A DNA stretch of 62,919 bases, taken from assembly GCA_017432685.1 (NCBI GenBank), contig JAFRIR010000111.1, positions 1 through 62,919 of the forward strand, written 5' to 3'. Under the pieces are notes generated by a model. That model did no database searches. It worked only from the letters and a program-made list of their open reading frames with translations, and had not been told where the DNA came from. Made by a program: the position numbers and the translations under genes. This DNA comes from Flexilinea sp. Its GTDB lineage: Bacteria > Chloroflexota > Anaerolineae > Anaerolineales > Anaerolineaceae. Below, in pieces: positions 8,496 to 16,708 of the stretch; within the stretch, counting starts at the first letter, position 1, and every line of letters begins with the position of its first letter.

Positions 8496-9029
8496 ATGAA
8501 ACGGGTTTGGGGTTTATTATTGCTGATGGCGCTTTTGGGAGCTGCGCTGCCGTGCGGTGCGCAGATCTCGAAGGTTGATCCGATCCTGCTCAAGACGCCC
8601 AATCCCTGGGTGTATGAGTGCACGGAAGAGCTGGTGCTTGAGCTGCTGGTGGCGCCCGAGATCACCTATTCCACCGGCGGACGGGACGCGGAAAATTACT
8701 TCTTCTACCTCACTGTGGAGTTCCTTTACCTGCAGGACTGGCCCTGGAATGGGCTGGACAAAAGCTCTTTCCAGCTGCGTCATGACGCGAGCGGGGAGAT
8801 CATCCCGCTGAATTATATGATGACTTCCATGCTCGGGATCAAAAATCACTGGAAGACCATGGCGGACCCGCTGGAACTGGGCAGTTTGATCAAGCTGGAC
8901 CTGGTGTTTGATGTGGACGTCACCGATGAGACGGGGTGGACGCTGCTCTTCAGTCCCGCGGCACGCGGCGATGAGCCCTCCTGCGAGGTTGAGATCCCGC
9001 TGAGGGTGGGGAGGTTGGAAAGACATTAG
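8496..9029 (+). CDS. Secreted DUF4352-like protein, family B member 1
   Basis: 177 residues with a signal peptide (residues 1-22, cleaved near PCGA). AGGAAA precedes the ATG. The mature part is an all-beta fold of the type seen in DUF4352/telokin-like exoproteins: an FYLTVEF strand, then LDKSSFQLRHDASGE (the xLxxxSFxLxxxxG motif), then LIKLDLVFDV and a final LLFSP. Proteins at 10552 and 11577 share this order. Function unknown, presumably extracellular. The stop codon TAG and the last two codons are heptamer-derived. Confidence 0.7.
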   Translation: MKRVWGLLLLMALLGAALPCGAQISKVDPILLKTPNPWVYECTEELVLELLVAPEITYSTGGRDAENYFFYLTVEFLYLQDWPWNGLDKSSFQLRHDASGEIIPLNYMMTSMLGIKNHWKTMADPLELGSLIKLDLVFDVDVTDETGWTLLFSPAARGDEPSCEVEIPLRVGRLERH

Positions 9030-9160
9030 ACGTTAGACTTTAGACATTAGACTTTAGGAAGCACATGGAGACTGATCTGATGCTGCGGCGAAGCCCGCAC
9101 AGCAGGGCAGTATCTCTTGTGCGCGGGATTAGACATTAGGGGTTAGGAAATAGAATGAAG
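9025..9160 (+). repeat. Heptamers - 62-bp hairpin - heptamers
   Basis: 9025-9059 has five NTTAGAC-type units, the first containing the upstream stop codon. 9061-9122 is a 62-bp hairpin (ends GCACA/TGTGC, tip TGCGG/CCGCA). 9126-9160 has five more units that supply the AGGAAATAG ribosome site and run into the ATG at 9155. Confidence 0.88.
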
Positions 9161-10111
9161 CGATTAATTTGGATTTTTCTGGCGGTGGTGATGCTTGCCG
9201 CGGGATTTGGTACGGGCTGGGCACAGGACGGGACAGATGAAGACGAGGACGTCCTCGCAAAGTTCCCCATCTCCAAATATACCTACCGCTTCCTGCAGCC
9301 GAAGAAGCACCAATATTTTCGCTTCCCCGTCGAGGTTCCTTCTTTTGACCCGCTGGACCTTAAATATTTTCCCCACGAAAGCTGGGACCAGGAACAGTGG
9401 GGACTTCTCGTCCGCTATGAGGATTCCTATACCCTTCAGCAGCTGATGATGCTGCGCGACCCGGTGGAGACCTGGACTTTCCAGGGAAATGCCATCGGAC
9501 CCGATTATGGCTTCCTGGATGATTTCTATCTCTACGCGACGCTGTTCGTCAGCGACAGTTCGCCGGATGATGCCGGCTCCTGTTATGTTTACTATTCCGA
9601 CTCGCTGGTCAAAGGACTTACGATGAACACGGGCATTATGGTGGATCCGGAAAGCGGGATCTTTCACGTGGACAATATCTATGACCTGCCTTACGCGCTC
9701 ACCAACAAGACGCATGACATGAACATGCTGGAGGCCTGGGAAGGCAGCGATTTCCCGATCGACGAAAACGATATATCGTCCTCTTCCTATGCGGCGGGGG
9801 ATTACCGTTATGACCTGATGGACCTCCAGTTCCAGCGGGACTGGGATTCCGTGAAGAAGCTTCACCATATTCCGGGCTCGACCGTTCGGGCTTACCGGGT
9901 CGAGCTGATCCGTGAGGGAACGCATCTGCGGGTCTACATCAACGGAAAACTGGCTGCGGAGCTGGACGACGGGATCGTGGATACGGACGAGAACTGGAAC
10001 ACCATTCCCTCGAAGGTGTCCTGGTCTTATGGGCCGCTGCTTCACGATGGCGGTGAGACGGTGACCTGTTCCATCGGTGCGCTGTATATTATGGGGCACG
10101 AGAGACATTAG
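9155..10111 (+). CDS. Secreted lectin/LamG-like protein, family A member 3
   Basis: 318 residues with a signal peptide (1-23, GWA|QD). Family A signatures: AGSCYVYYSDS near residue 135 and LRVYINGKLAAELDDGI near 253. The protein is otherwise diverged from the copies at 5833 and 7103. Like the protein at 8496 it ends in ERH-stop, because both 3' ends are formed by the same repeat-derived bases AGACATTAG. Likely an exported beta-sandwich protein binding sugars or another exoprotein; no catalytic residues recognised. Confidence 0.72.
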   Translation: MKRLIWIFLAVVMLAAGFGTGWAQDGTDEDEDVLAKFPISKYTYRFLQPKKHQYFRFPVEVPSFDPLDLKYFPHESWDQEQWGLLVRYEDSYTLQQLMMLRDPVETWTFQGNAIGPDYGFLDDFYLYATLFVSDSSPDDAGSCYVYYSDSLVKGLTMNTGIMVDPESGIFHVDNIYDLPYALTNKTHDMNMLEAWEGSDFPIDENDISSSSYAAGDYRYDLMDLQFQRDWDSVKKLHHIPGSTVRAYRVELIREGTHLRVYINGKLAAELDDGIVDTDENWNTIPSKVSWSYGPLLHDGGETVTCSIGALYIMGHERH

Positions 10112-10542
10112 GAATTAGGAATTAGGAATTAGGATATAGGGGATAGAAGAAGCACATGGAGACTGATCTGATGCTGCGGCGCAGTCCGCACAACAGGGCA
10201 GTATCGAATGTGCGCAGCAAGACATTAGACATTAGGAAGCACACGGGGACGGTTTTTACGCTGCGGCGAGGCCCGCACGCAAGAACTGTCATCTTGTGCG
10301 AGACTTTAGACATTAGACATTAGACATTAGACTTTAGACGTTAGGAAGCACATGGAGACTGATCTGATGCTGCGGCGCAGCCCGCACAGCAGGGCAGTAT
10401 CGAATGTGCGCAGCAAGACATTAGACATTAGGAAGCACACGGGGACGGTTTTTGCGCTGCGGCGAGGCCCGCACGCAAGAACTGTCATCTTGTGCGAGAC
10501 TTTAGACCTTAGACTTTAGACTTTAGATGTTAGGAAGATGAT
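10105..10542 (+). repeat. Mixed array: heptamers alternating with four 61-62-bp hairpins
   Basis: Order: heptamers 10105-10146, hairpin 10152-10213, heptamers 10217-10237, hairpin 10239-10299, heptamers 10305-10346, hairpin 10348-10409, short heptamers, hairpin 10435-10495, heptamers 10501-10542. The first and third hairpins are of the CTGATG type, the second and fourth of the GACGGTT type. The block 10214-10495 is therefore largely a duplication of its neighbours. The whole 440-base gap is explained by this array. Confidence 0.9.
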
Positions 10543-10551
10543 GAAGTGAGA

Positions 10552-11172
10552 ATGAAGAAGGTATTGTTTTTCTCCGCGGCGGTGGTGATGCTGATTTTTT
10601 CGGCGGTGGCGCCTGTTTTGGCCTCGGACGTGACGATCAGCTATTATTACCGGCCGGACCGGGAGGAGATCCCGAACCGGCTGTATGTGGGTTGGGTCGC
10701 GGATGCCGGTGATTATTCGATCAAGCTGCTGCAGGATCCGGTGCTGACGAAGTCCAACAACTATCTGGTCGCCGACCGGGAAACGATGTATCTGGTGCTG
10801 CGGGTGGCCATCACCAATAACAACGAAGACTATGGCGGCTGGCTGGCGCCGGATTCCTTCTTTATCCAGGATACCTATCTTGGCCGTTACTACGGGACCT
10901 ATGCGCTGGATATCGCTGAGAGCGGCAAGGTGGCAGGCGGCTTTCATCAGCAGGCGTTTTATATGGATATTCCGCCGAAGGAGACGCTCTATACCTCGCT
11001 GGTGTTCAGCGTCTATCCGGATGTGGACAGCTGGGTCATGACCTTCGCGCCGCATCATTTCGGGGCTGAGGCAGAGGAGACGGTGCGCTTCTGCCTTCCG
11101 TCACCGATGATCGAGGATCCGGCGACGAGCGTGATGGTTAATCATTGGGATTGGCAGCAGGAGCTGAAGTAA
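10552..11172 (+). CDS. Secreted DUF4352-like protein, family B member 2
   Basis: 206 residues from ATG 10552; GTG 10546 is an alternative that sits better spaced from the AGGA in the heptamer tract. Signal peptide through VLA (about residue 25). Mature part: YLVLRVAITNNNEDYGG, then LAPDSFFIQDTYLG, then TLYTSLVFSV and WVMTFAP, matching the DUF4352-like plan of 8496 and 11577. Function unknown; an extracellular beta-sandwich protein. It is followed by 404 bases of repeats. Confidence 0.7.
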   Translation: MKKVLFFSAAVVMLIFSAVAPVLASDVTISYYYRPDREEIPNRLYVGWVADAGDYSIKLLQDPVLTKSNNYLVADRETMYLVLRVAITNNNEDYGGWLAPDSFFIQDTYLGRYYGTYALDIAESGKVAGGFHQQAFYMDIPPKETLYTSLVFSVYPDVDSWVMTFAPHHFGAEAEETVRFCLPSPMIEDPATSVMVNHWDWQQELK

Positions 11173-11198
11173 CAGGAATCCGGTGCCGGGCGGGAGAG

Positions 11199-11240
11199 AG
11201 TTAGGAGTTAAGAATTAAGAGTTAAGAGTTAAGAATTAAG
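11199..11240. repeat. Heptamer tract (AGTTAAG type), 6 units
   Basis: Six units in register. The last base is also the first base of the 129-bp inverted-repeat element, which appears to have inserted at a TTAA within the tract. Confidence 0.9.
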
Positions 11241-11368
11241 GGCACTTCTAAAAACTAACGGGCGGGGGTATGGGGGCGGCAGCCCCCGGAAACCTCGCGC
11301 AGAGATTCAGAGAATTTATTATCTGAATCTCTGCGGGACAGAAAGAAATCGATTTTTTAGAGGATCCC
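11240..11368 (-). mobile_element. 129-bp MITE-like element, copy 1
   Basis: Terminal inverted repeats GGGCACTTCTAAAAACT and TTTTTTAGAGGATCCC. The interior carries a GGGGGCGGCAGCCCCC hairpin and a stem CGCAGAGATTCAGA/TCTGAATCTCTGCG. Same length as the copies at 28756 and 30098 but opposite orientation. Flanked by TTAA and ATAA. Confidence 0.85.
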
Positions 11369-11373
11369 ATAAG

Positions 11374-11566
11374 AGCTAAGAATTAAGAATTAAGAGTTAA
11401 GAGTTGTGAGTTCGAAGTTAGAAGTTGTGAGTTCGGAGCTAAAGACAATGTTAAGAACAATACCTAATGTCTAACATCTAATGTCTAATGTCTAATGTCT
11501 AATGTCTAATGTCTAACGTCTAAAGTCTAACGTCTAAAGTCTAAAGTCTAAAGTCTAACGTCTGAC
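11374..11566. repeat. Heptamer tracts, 10 and 14 units
   Basis: 11374-11443 has ten units of AGTTAAG drifting to AGTTCGG. 11469-11566 has fourteen GTCTAAN units in unbroken phase, ending just before the ribosome site GAGGAA of the next gene. Confidence 0.92.
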
Positions 11567-11576
11567 GAGGAATAAA

Positions 11577-12215
11577 ATGTATAGGAAAAGAGTCATACCG
11601 CTGCTGTTCATTCTGTTGTGCTTTTTCGGGCTCGGAACTGTGTGTGCCGGGCAGGAGGCTCATGTTTACTATAACGAGACCTATTACTGCGGTGACTCGC
11701 TGGAGGTGATTTTCCCTGATGAGCCAGTGACCATGTCACTGGTCACGCGCAACCCGGGCAGCAAGGTGATCCAGGCGAAGCCTGACGATGATACGGTCCT
11801 GTTTGAGGTGCGCGTCAAGGTGCGCAACTTGTCCAATGTGGTCTATAAAGGGCTGAGTCCGGAGAGTTTCAAGCTGGTGGGGTATATCCGCGGCAAGGCG
11901 CTGACTTACCTGCCGGAGATCATGGAACCTTATGATTACGGCCCGAAGGAGCATTATACGCTCTACGACAAGATGTATTACAAGACCTATGAATTTGCTC
12001 CGCTGCGGAAGATCGACATGATTTTGGTCTACCGCATCAACCCGATCGTCAGGGACCTGGAAATGCACATCAACCCGAAGGGGACGGACGGGACGGATGA
12101 CCACTATCTCGACGCGGTGTGGGACGAGATGGATCTGGAGCCCTGCGACGGCGTCTTTCAGTTCATCACCATCCACGACGCGGAGACGAATGAACGGACC
12201 AAATTTTATCGGTAA
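11577..12215 (+). CDS. Secreted DUF4352-like protein, family B member 3
   Basis: 212 residues. GAGGAAT lies 5 bases before the ATG. Signal peptide through CAG (about residue 23). Mature part: LFEVRVKVRNLSN, then GLSPESFKLVGYIRG, then KIDMILVYRI, the family B order of strands. It is the last gene of the secreted-protein island and is followed at once by a strong promoter. Function unknown. Confidence 0.7.
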   Translation: MYRKRVIPLLFILLCFFGLGTVCAGQEAHVYYNETYYCGDSLEVIFPDEPVTMSLVTRNPGSKVIQAKPDDDTVLFEVRVKVRNLSNVVYKGLSPESFKLVGYIRGKALTYLPEIMEPYDYGPKEHYTLYDKMYYKTYEFAPLRKIDMILVYRINPIVRDLEMHINPKGTDGTDDHYLDAVWDEMDLEPCDGVFQFITIHDAETNERTKFYR

Positions 12216-12221
12216 ACCGGC

Positions 12222-12250
12222 TTGACAAATTTGGTGTTTTCGTCTATAAT
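12222..12250 (+). promoter_or_regulatory. Perfect consensus sigma-70 promoter
   Basis: TTGACA at 12222-12227, 17-bp spacer, TATAAT at 12245-12250. Expected start near 12257. No convincing plus-strand gene follows for 460 bases, so the transcript is either a noncoding RNA antisense to the small ORF at 12301-12393 or a long leader for the ATPase gene at 12720. Confidence 0.8.
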
Positions 12251-12253
12251 GTG

Positions 12254-12293
12254 ATCAGGATGAAGGAGAGGAGCTCCTAACTCCTCTCCTGAT
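12254..12293. other. Stable hairpin after promoter
   Basis: Stem AGGAGAGGAG (12264-12273) / CTCCTCTCCT (12281-12290) with a 7-base loop. No U-run follows on either strand, so not a standard intrinsic terminator. It sits at the expected 5' end of the plus-strand RNA and just beyond the stop of the minus-strand small ORF. Confidence 0.75.
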
Positions 12294-12300
12294 TGGTGAT

Positions 12301-12393
12301 TTAGCGTTTGACCTTGATAGAGAAGGTCAGTACAATAATAGTGCCGTCAGGGCGTTTAACCTTGACGGTTATTGTTTTAACGACTTCCATCAT
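12301..12393 (-). CDS. Candidate 30-residue small protein
   Basis: The ORF begins ATGATG with GGGAGG three bases upstream and ends TAA. The product is Lys-rich and strand-like, with alternating V/I/K segments around a central RPDGT turn and the repeat IKVKR/VKVKR, suggesting a beta-hairpin peptide. No family recognised. It lies opposite the RNA expected from the promoter at 12222, so expression could be antisense-controlled. Within the remaining intergenic sequence (12404-12719) I see only a GGGACAGTCCC hairpin and a TATAAT at 12633. The small size means this could be chance, but the ribosome site and composition argue for a real gene. Confidence 0.4.
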   Translation of the reverse strand: MMEVVKTITVKVKRPDGTIIVLTFSIKVKR

Positions 12394-12719
12394 CAACCTC
12401 CCGATCACCGTCTCACTGTCAGCATACCCTCTGCAGGCAGTGTTTGACGGAATTTGGCGGCAGTGGCCACCAATCGGACCCGGTTTTCACCCCTTGTCCT
12501 GTTCGTGTCCACTGTCAGAAGCCGATCCGGTTTTCAAGGTTCTGTTCTATACAATTCTAACAGACTTTTTGCTTTTCGGGACAGTCCCGGTGAAATCCGT
12601 TTTAGGCATAAACTGTTTCATTTTTGATATAGTATAATTTTCCTCCCTATTTTATACTTGATAGCAGGATGTATGTGTCTTAATTACTCAAATCCATCCG
12701 CGACAGGAGGTAGTGCGTC

Positions 12720-13799
12720 ATGGCATATATAACGCTGAAAGATATCAACAAAATTTATCCGAACGGCTTTCACGCGGTGCATAATTTTAATTTGGAGATC
12801 AACAAGGGAGAATTTGTGGTTTTTGTCGGTCCTTCCGGCTGCGGGAAGTCCACCACCCTGCGCATGATCGCCGGTCTGGAAGATATCAGCAAAGGTGATT
12901 TCCTGATCGATGGAAAGCGAGCCAATGAAATGGGACCCCGTGAACGCGGGATCGCCATGGTTTTCCAAAGCTATGCGCTGTATCCGCAGATGACGGTTTT
13001 TGACAACCTGGGCTTTGGCTTGACGCTGGAAGGAGTCGACGAGGACGTGATCGAAGAGAAGGTCATGAAGGTGGCCAACATCCTCGGCCTGACGGATTAT
13101 CTGGACCGCCTGCCTCGTGCACTTTCCGGCGGGCAGCGTCAGCGTGTTGCAGTCGGCCGCGCTATCATCCGCAAAGTTGGTATCTTCCTGATGGACGAAC
13201 CGCTTTCCAACCTGGATGCCAAACAGCGTGTGACCATGCGCTCTGAGATCACCCAGATCCACCGCGAGACCGGCGCCACCACCATTTACGTGACGCATGA
13301 CCAGACGGAAGCCATGACCATGGCTGACCGCATCGTGTGTATGAAGGACGGTTATGTGCAGCAGATCGGTACGCCGAAAGAACTTTACTTCGACCCGGTG
13401 AACGTGTTCGTGGCGGGCTTTATCGGTGAACCGCCGATGAACTTCATCCGCGTGACCGTCAAGAACGGGCATGTGAATGTCGGCGGCAACGATCTGGACC
13501 TCAAACCGCGCCTGGGCAGCAAGCTTTCCGCTTATGAGGGCAGGGAGATAGTCTTCGGGTTCCGTCCGGAAGCTATTGTCCAGAACAAGACGGAAAATGC
13601 TTACGCTATCAAGAGCACCGTTGAACTGACGGAAATGCTGGGCGACAACACCAACGTCTATGTCAACATCGGTGATGAAAAAGCGATCCTCAAGGTCGAT
13701 CCGCACGACACGCCGGAGCTTGACACGGATTTCGATTTTTACCTGCCTTATGAGGGTGTTTACCTCTTTGACGGAGAGACGGAAAAGGTTATAAAATAG
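12720..13799 (+). CDS. ugpC: Sugar ABC transporter ATPase, MsmX/UgpC/MalK type
   Basis: 359 residues. AGGAGG lies 9-10 bases before the ATG. Walker A GPSGCGKST (about residue 38), signature LSGGQRQR (about 135), Walker B FLMDEP, switch His in YVTHDQ, then a C-terminal TOBE/MalK regulatory region (240-359). It powers CUT1 carbohydrate importers from the cytoplasmic side. No permease or binding protein adjoins it, which fits the multitask MsmX habit of serving several importers. It precedes the uronate catabolic genes and may be co-transcribed with them. The stop codon TAG is the start of a heptamer tract. Confidence 0.92.
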   Translation: MAYITLKDINKIYPNGFHAVHNFNLEINKGEFVVFVGPSGCGKSTTLRMIAGLEDISKGDFLIDGKRANEMGPRERGIAMVFQSYALYPQMTVFDNLGFGLTLEGVDEDVIEEKVMKVANILGLTDYLDRLPRALSGGQRQRVAVGRAIIRKVGIFLMDEPLSNLDAKQRVTMRSEITQIHRETGATTIYVTHDQTEAMTMADRIVCMKDGYVQQIGTPKELYFDPVNVFVAGFIGEPPMNFIRVTVKNGHVNVGGNDLDLKPRLGSKLSAYEGREIVFGFRPEAIVQNKTENAYAIKSTVELTEMLGDNTNVYVNIGDEKAILKVDPHDTPELDTDFDFYLPYEGVYLFDGETEKVIK

Positions 13800-13838
13800 T
13801 TGTTAGTTATTAGTTGGTAGTTATTGGTTGCTGGTTGA
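13797..13838. repeat. Heptamer tract (TAGTTAT type), 6 units
   Basis: TAGTTGT, TAGTTAT, TAGTTGG, TAGTTAT, TGGTTGC, TGGTTGA. The first three bases are the stop codon of the ATPase gene. Confidence 0.88.
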
Positions 13839-13894
13839 CGGGAAAATCGGCAAACTGACAATTTTGAAATTATTAATAATCAGGAGAATCCTAC

Positions 13895-14737
13895 ATGGAT
13901 ATTCGATATTCAACGAACCCGAACGATGTGAAACGTTATACAACGGAAGAACTGCGCAAGGAATTTTTGATCACGAACCTTTATCAGGCTGATACTGTTC
14001 AGGCTGTTTATTCCCACGTCGACCGCATGGTCGTTTTGGGCATCATGCCGGTGAATGAAGCGCTCCCCATTGACAAAGGCATTGACGTCTGGGCAAATTT
14101 TGGCACGACATACTTCCTCGAACGCCGCGAAGCCGGTGTCTTCAACCTGGGCGGCAAGGGCTTTATCCAGGCGGACGACGAGCGTTTTGAACTGGGTTAT
14201 GAAGACTGCCTTTACATCACCCAGGGAACCAAACAGGTCTGCTTCGGCAGCTGTGATCCGGCGGATCCGGCCCGCTTTTACCTGGTTTCCGCGCCGGCTC
14301 ACCGGGCTTACAAGACCAGGTTCCTTTCCTTCGCGGATGCCAACAAGCGCCCGCTGGGCTCGGTTGCCACCGCTAACAAGCGCGTGATCAACCAGTTCAT
14401 TCATCCGGATGTACTGGAAACCTGTCAGCTTTCCATGGGCCTGACCAAGCTGGAAGAGGGCAGCACCTGGAACACCATGCCGACCCATACACATGAACGC
14501 CGCATGGAGATCTATACCTACTTCGATATTCCGGAAGGGAACGTCGTGTTCCATTTTATGGGCCAGCCGCAGGAGACCCGCCACATCGTGATGCACAATT
14601 ACGATGCGGTGATCTCACCTTCCTGGTCGATCCATCCGGGCGTCGGTACCGCGGCTTATACCTTTATCTGGGCGATGGGCGGTGAAAACCAGGCGTTTGA
14701 CGATATGGACAACATCAACACGATGGACCTGAAATAA
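13895..14737 (+). CDS. kduI: 5-dehydro-4-deoxy-D-glucuronate isomerase
   Basis: 280 residues, full length. CAGGAG lies 9 bases before the ATG. KduI isomerises 5-keto-4-deoxyuronate, released by unsaturated glucuronyl/galacturonyl hydrolases or oligogalacturonate lyases, to 2,5-diketo-3-deoxygluconate in the cytosol. The zinc-binding cluster THTHERRMEIY (near residue 200) and the later HPGVGT His are present. A palindrome TTATTAATAA (13870-13879) just upstream is a possible operator, unproven. First of four catabolic genes on this strand. The last codons GAA-stop context is heptamer-derived (GAAATAA at 14731). Confidence 0.95.
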   Translation: MDIRYSTNPNDVKRYTTEELRKEFLITNLYQADTVQAVYSHVDRMVVLGIMPVNEALPIDKGIDVWANFGTTYFLERREAGVFNLGGKGFIQADDERFELGYEDCLYITQGTKQVCFGSCDPADPARFYLVSAPAHRAYKTRFLSFADANKRPLGSVATANKRVINQFIHPDVLETCQLSMGLTKLEEGSTWNTMPTHTHERRMEIYTYFDIPEGNVVFHFMGQPQETRHIVMHNYDAVISPSWSIHPGVGTAAYTFIWAMGGENQAFDDMDNINTMDLK

Positions 14738-14764
14738 ATAAGAAATCAGAAATAAGAAATATGA
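14731..14764. repeat. Heptamer tract (GAAATAA type)
   Basis: GAAATAA including the kduI stop codon, then AAATCAG, AAATAAG, AAATATG after a 2-base slip. It is followed by a GGCGC-TTT-GCGCC hairpin (14773-14785). Confidence 0.82.
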
Positions 14765-14862
14765 AATATTGAAGGCGCTTTGCGCCTTCTGATTTAATAA
14801 TAAAAAAGGGATTGAAAAATAATTAATGATTTTGAGAAAATGCGGCTTTTGTTGATGACGAA

Positions 14863-14897
14863 TTCCTCATTTCTCATTTTTCATTTCTCATTTTACC
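14863..14897. repeat. Heptamer tract (TTTCTCA type), 5 units
   Basis: TTCCTCA, TTTCTCA, TTTTTCA, TTTCTCA, TTTTACC, between kduI and eda. Confidence 0.85.
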
Positions 14898-14929
14898 CTT
14901 CCCTTCTCAACAATCAAAGGAGTTAGTTA

Positions 14930-15568
14930 ATGGATGTAATTGAACGTATGGCTGCGACGGGTGTCGTTCCCGTGGTTGTTTTGGAAAAGGCTGAAGATGC
15001 GGTCCCGACCGCGAAAGCGATGCTGGCCGGTGGTATTGATGCCATGGAAATCACCTTCCGTACTACTGCTGCCGCGGATTCTATCCGTGCAGTCGCGCAG
15101 GAAGTTCCCGACATGCTGGTGGGCGCCGGTACTGTTGTCAACCTGGAACAATGCAAGCTGGCTGTGGAATGCGGAGCGAAGTTTATCGTCTCTCCGGGCT
15201 ATGACGAAGAGACCGTTGCCTGGTGCTGCGAAAACGGCGTTGCTGTCACCCCGGGCTGCGTGACACCGACCGAAATCATGATGGCGAAGAAGCACGGCCT
15301 GAACGTCATCAAATTCTTCCCTGCGAATGTCTATGGCGGACTGAAGGCCCTGAAAGCCCTTTCCGGTCCCTTCCCCGGCACAAAATTCATCCCCACCGGC
15401 GGTGTCAGCAATGATAACCTGGCTGAATTCATTGCTTCTCCGCTGCTTCTGGCTGCGGGCGGCAGTTGGACCGTCCCGGCGAAAGAAATCGCTGCCGGCA
15501 ACTTTGACAAGATCACGGAACTGTGCGCGGAAGCCCGCCGCATCGTTGATGAAGTTCGAGCAAAATAA
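14930..15568 (+). CDS. eda: 2-keto-3-deoxy-6-phosphogluconate aldolase
   Basis: 212 residues, normal length. AAGGAG is upstream of the ATG. It cleaves KDPG to pyruvate and glyceraldehyde-3-phosphate. The general acid/base Glu is in MEITFRT (about residue 43) and the Schiff-base Lys in VIKFFPANVYGG (about 128); GAGTVV and PTGGV phosphate-site motifs are present. It sits 15 bases upstream of the KDG kinase gene, so the two are co-transcribed and act in consecutive steps, in reverse gene order. Confidence 0.95.
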   Translation: MDVIERMAATGVVPVVVLEKAEDAVPTAKAMLAGGIDAMEITFRTTAAADSIRAVAQEVPDMLVGAGTVVNLEQCKLAVECGAKFIVSPGYDEETVAWCCENGVAVTPGCVTPTEIMMAKKHGLNVIKFFPANVYGGLKALKALSGPFPGTKFIPTGGVSNDNLAEFIASPLLLAAGGSWTVPAKEIAAGNFDKITELCAEARRIVDEVRAK

Positions 15569-15583
15569 CAAGGAGATACTCAC

Positions 15584-16612
15584 ATGAAATTCCTTACTTT
15601 CGGCGAAATTATGCTCCGTCTGAAGTCCCCCGGTCTGGAACGCTTTTTCCAGAGCCCGGCGTTTGAAGCCACTTTCGGCGGCGGTGAAGCCAACGTCGCT
15701 GTTTCCCTTGCCAATTACGGGCAGGATGCCGCTTTTCTGACGGTCCTGCCGAAGAATGCCATTGCGGATGAGTGCATCCACGACCTGCGCGGCTTCGGTG
15801 TGGACACCAGCCGCATTGTCCGCTCCGACAAGGGACGTGTGGGGATTTATTACCTGGAAACCGGCGCCAACCAGCGCCCTTCTAAGGTCGTTTATGACCG
15901 CGACTGGTCTTCCATCTGCCTGGCCAAACCCGGCGATATCGACTGGGACAAAGCCTTTGACGGTGTGGAGTGGTTCCACATCACCGGCATCACCCCCGCC
16001 ATCTCCGAAAGCGCAAAGGATCTTTCTCTGGAAGCTGTCAAGGAAGCGAAGAAGCGCGGCATCACCGTCTCCTGCGACCTGAACTTCCGCAAGAACCTGT
16101 GGAAATATGGAAAAAAGGCGTCTGAAGTCATGCGCGAAATGGCCGAATATGTTGATGTTGCCATTGCCAACGAAGAGGACGTCCAGAAGTCTCTGGAAAT
16201 CACCACTGATGTGGTGGTGGAATCCGGTGAGCTGGACCGCGAAAAATACAAAGCCCTGGGCGATAAAGTCCTGGCGACCTACCCCAACATGAAGATGATC
16301 GCCATCACCCTGCGCGAGTCCAAGTCCGCTGACTGGAATGGCTGGGCTGCCTGCCTGAATGACCGCGAGAATTTCTACGTTTCCAAACGATATGAAATCC
16401 GTGACATCGTCGACCGAGTCGGCGGTGGTGACAGCTTCGGCGGCGGTCTGCTTTATGGGCTGACCCACTACGAAGACAAGCAGCAGGCGCTGGAATTTGC
16501 TGTGGCGGCTTCCTGTCTGAAACACTCCATCCTTGGCGACTTCAACCGCGTTTCCGTCGATGAAGTTGAAAAACTGATGGGTGGTGACGGTACCGGACGG
16601 GTGCAGCGGTAA
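15584..16612 (+). CDS. kdgK: 2-keto-3-deoxygluconate kinase (PfkB family)
   Basis: 342 residues. AAGGAG lies upstream of the ATG. It phosphorylates KDG to KDPG with ATP. N-terminal [10 protein letters not shown] and the [16 protein letters not shown] substrate segment, the C-terminal anion-hole motif [17 protein letters not shown] with the catalytic Asp, and a final [11 protein letters not shown]. Neighbours kduI, eda and kduD fix the substrate as KDG rather than a hexose. Confidence 0.93.
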   Translation: MKFLTFGEIMLRLKSPGLERFFQSPAFEATFGGGEANVAVSLANYGQDAAFLTVLPKNAIADECIHDLRGFGVDTSRIVRSDKGRVGIYYLETGANQRPSKVVYDRDWSSICLAKPGDIDWDKAFDGVEWFHITGITPAISESAKDLSLEAVKEAKKRGITVSCDLNFRKNLWKYGKKASEVMREMAEYVDVAIANEEDVQKSLEITTDVVVESGELDREKYKALGDKVLATYPNMKMIAITLRESKSADWNGWAACLNDRENFYVSKRYEIRDIVDRVGGGDSFGGGLLYGLTHYEDKQQALEFAVAASCLKHSILGDFNRVSVDEVEKLMGGDGTGRVQR

Positions 16613-16620
16613 TTAATTAG

Positions 16621-16648
16621 TGACCGGTGGCCGGTAGTCAGTAGTTAG
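16621..16648. repeat. Degenerate heptamer tract
   Basis: About four units of the GGTAGTC/AGTAGTT kind in 7-bp phase directly after kdgK. Weaker than the other tracts. Confidence 0.6.
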
Positions 16649-16708
16649 AAGATGTCAATCATCTCCGGATTCCGGCTACTGACCACTTCTGACAGGAGAA
16701 AAATCAAC

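Noticed and set aside
8161..11566. CRISPR array
   Set aside because: Repeats are 7 bp or 61-62-bp hairpins without regular unique spacers, and no cas genes are present.
12308..12637. 109-codon plus-strand frame after the consensus promoter
   Set aside because: TTG start with no ribosome site and no protein-like pattern; the same region holds a better-supported minus-strand ORF.
14927..16525. 532-codon minus-strand frame across eda and kdgK
   Set aside because: It spans two clear enzymes in the opposite direction and has no protein-like motifs.
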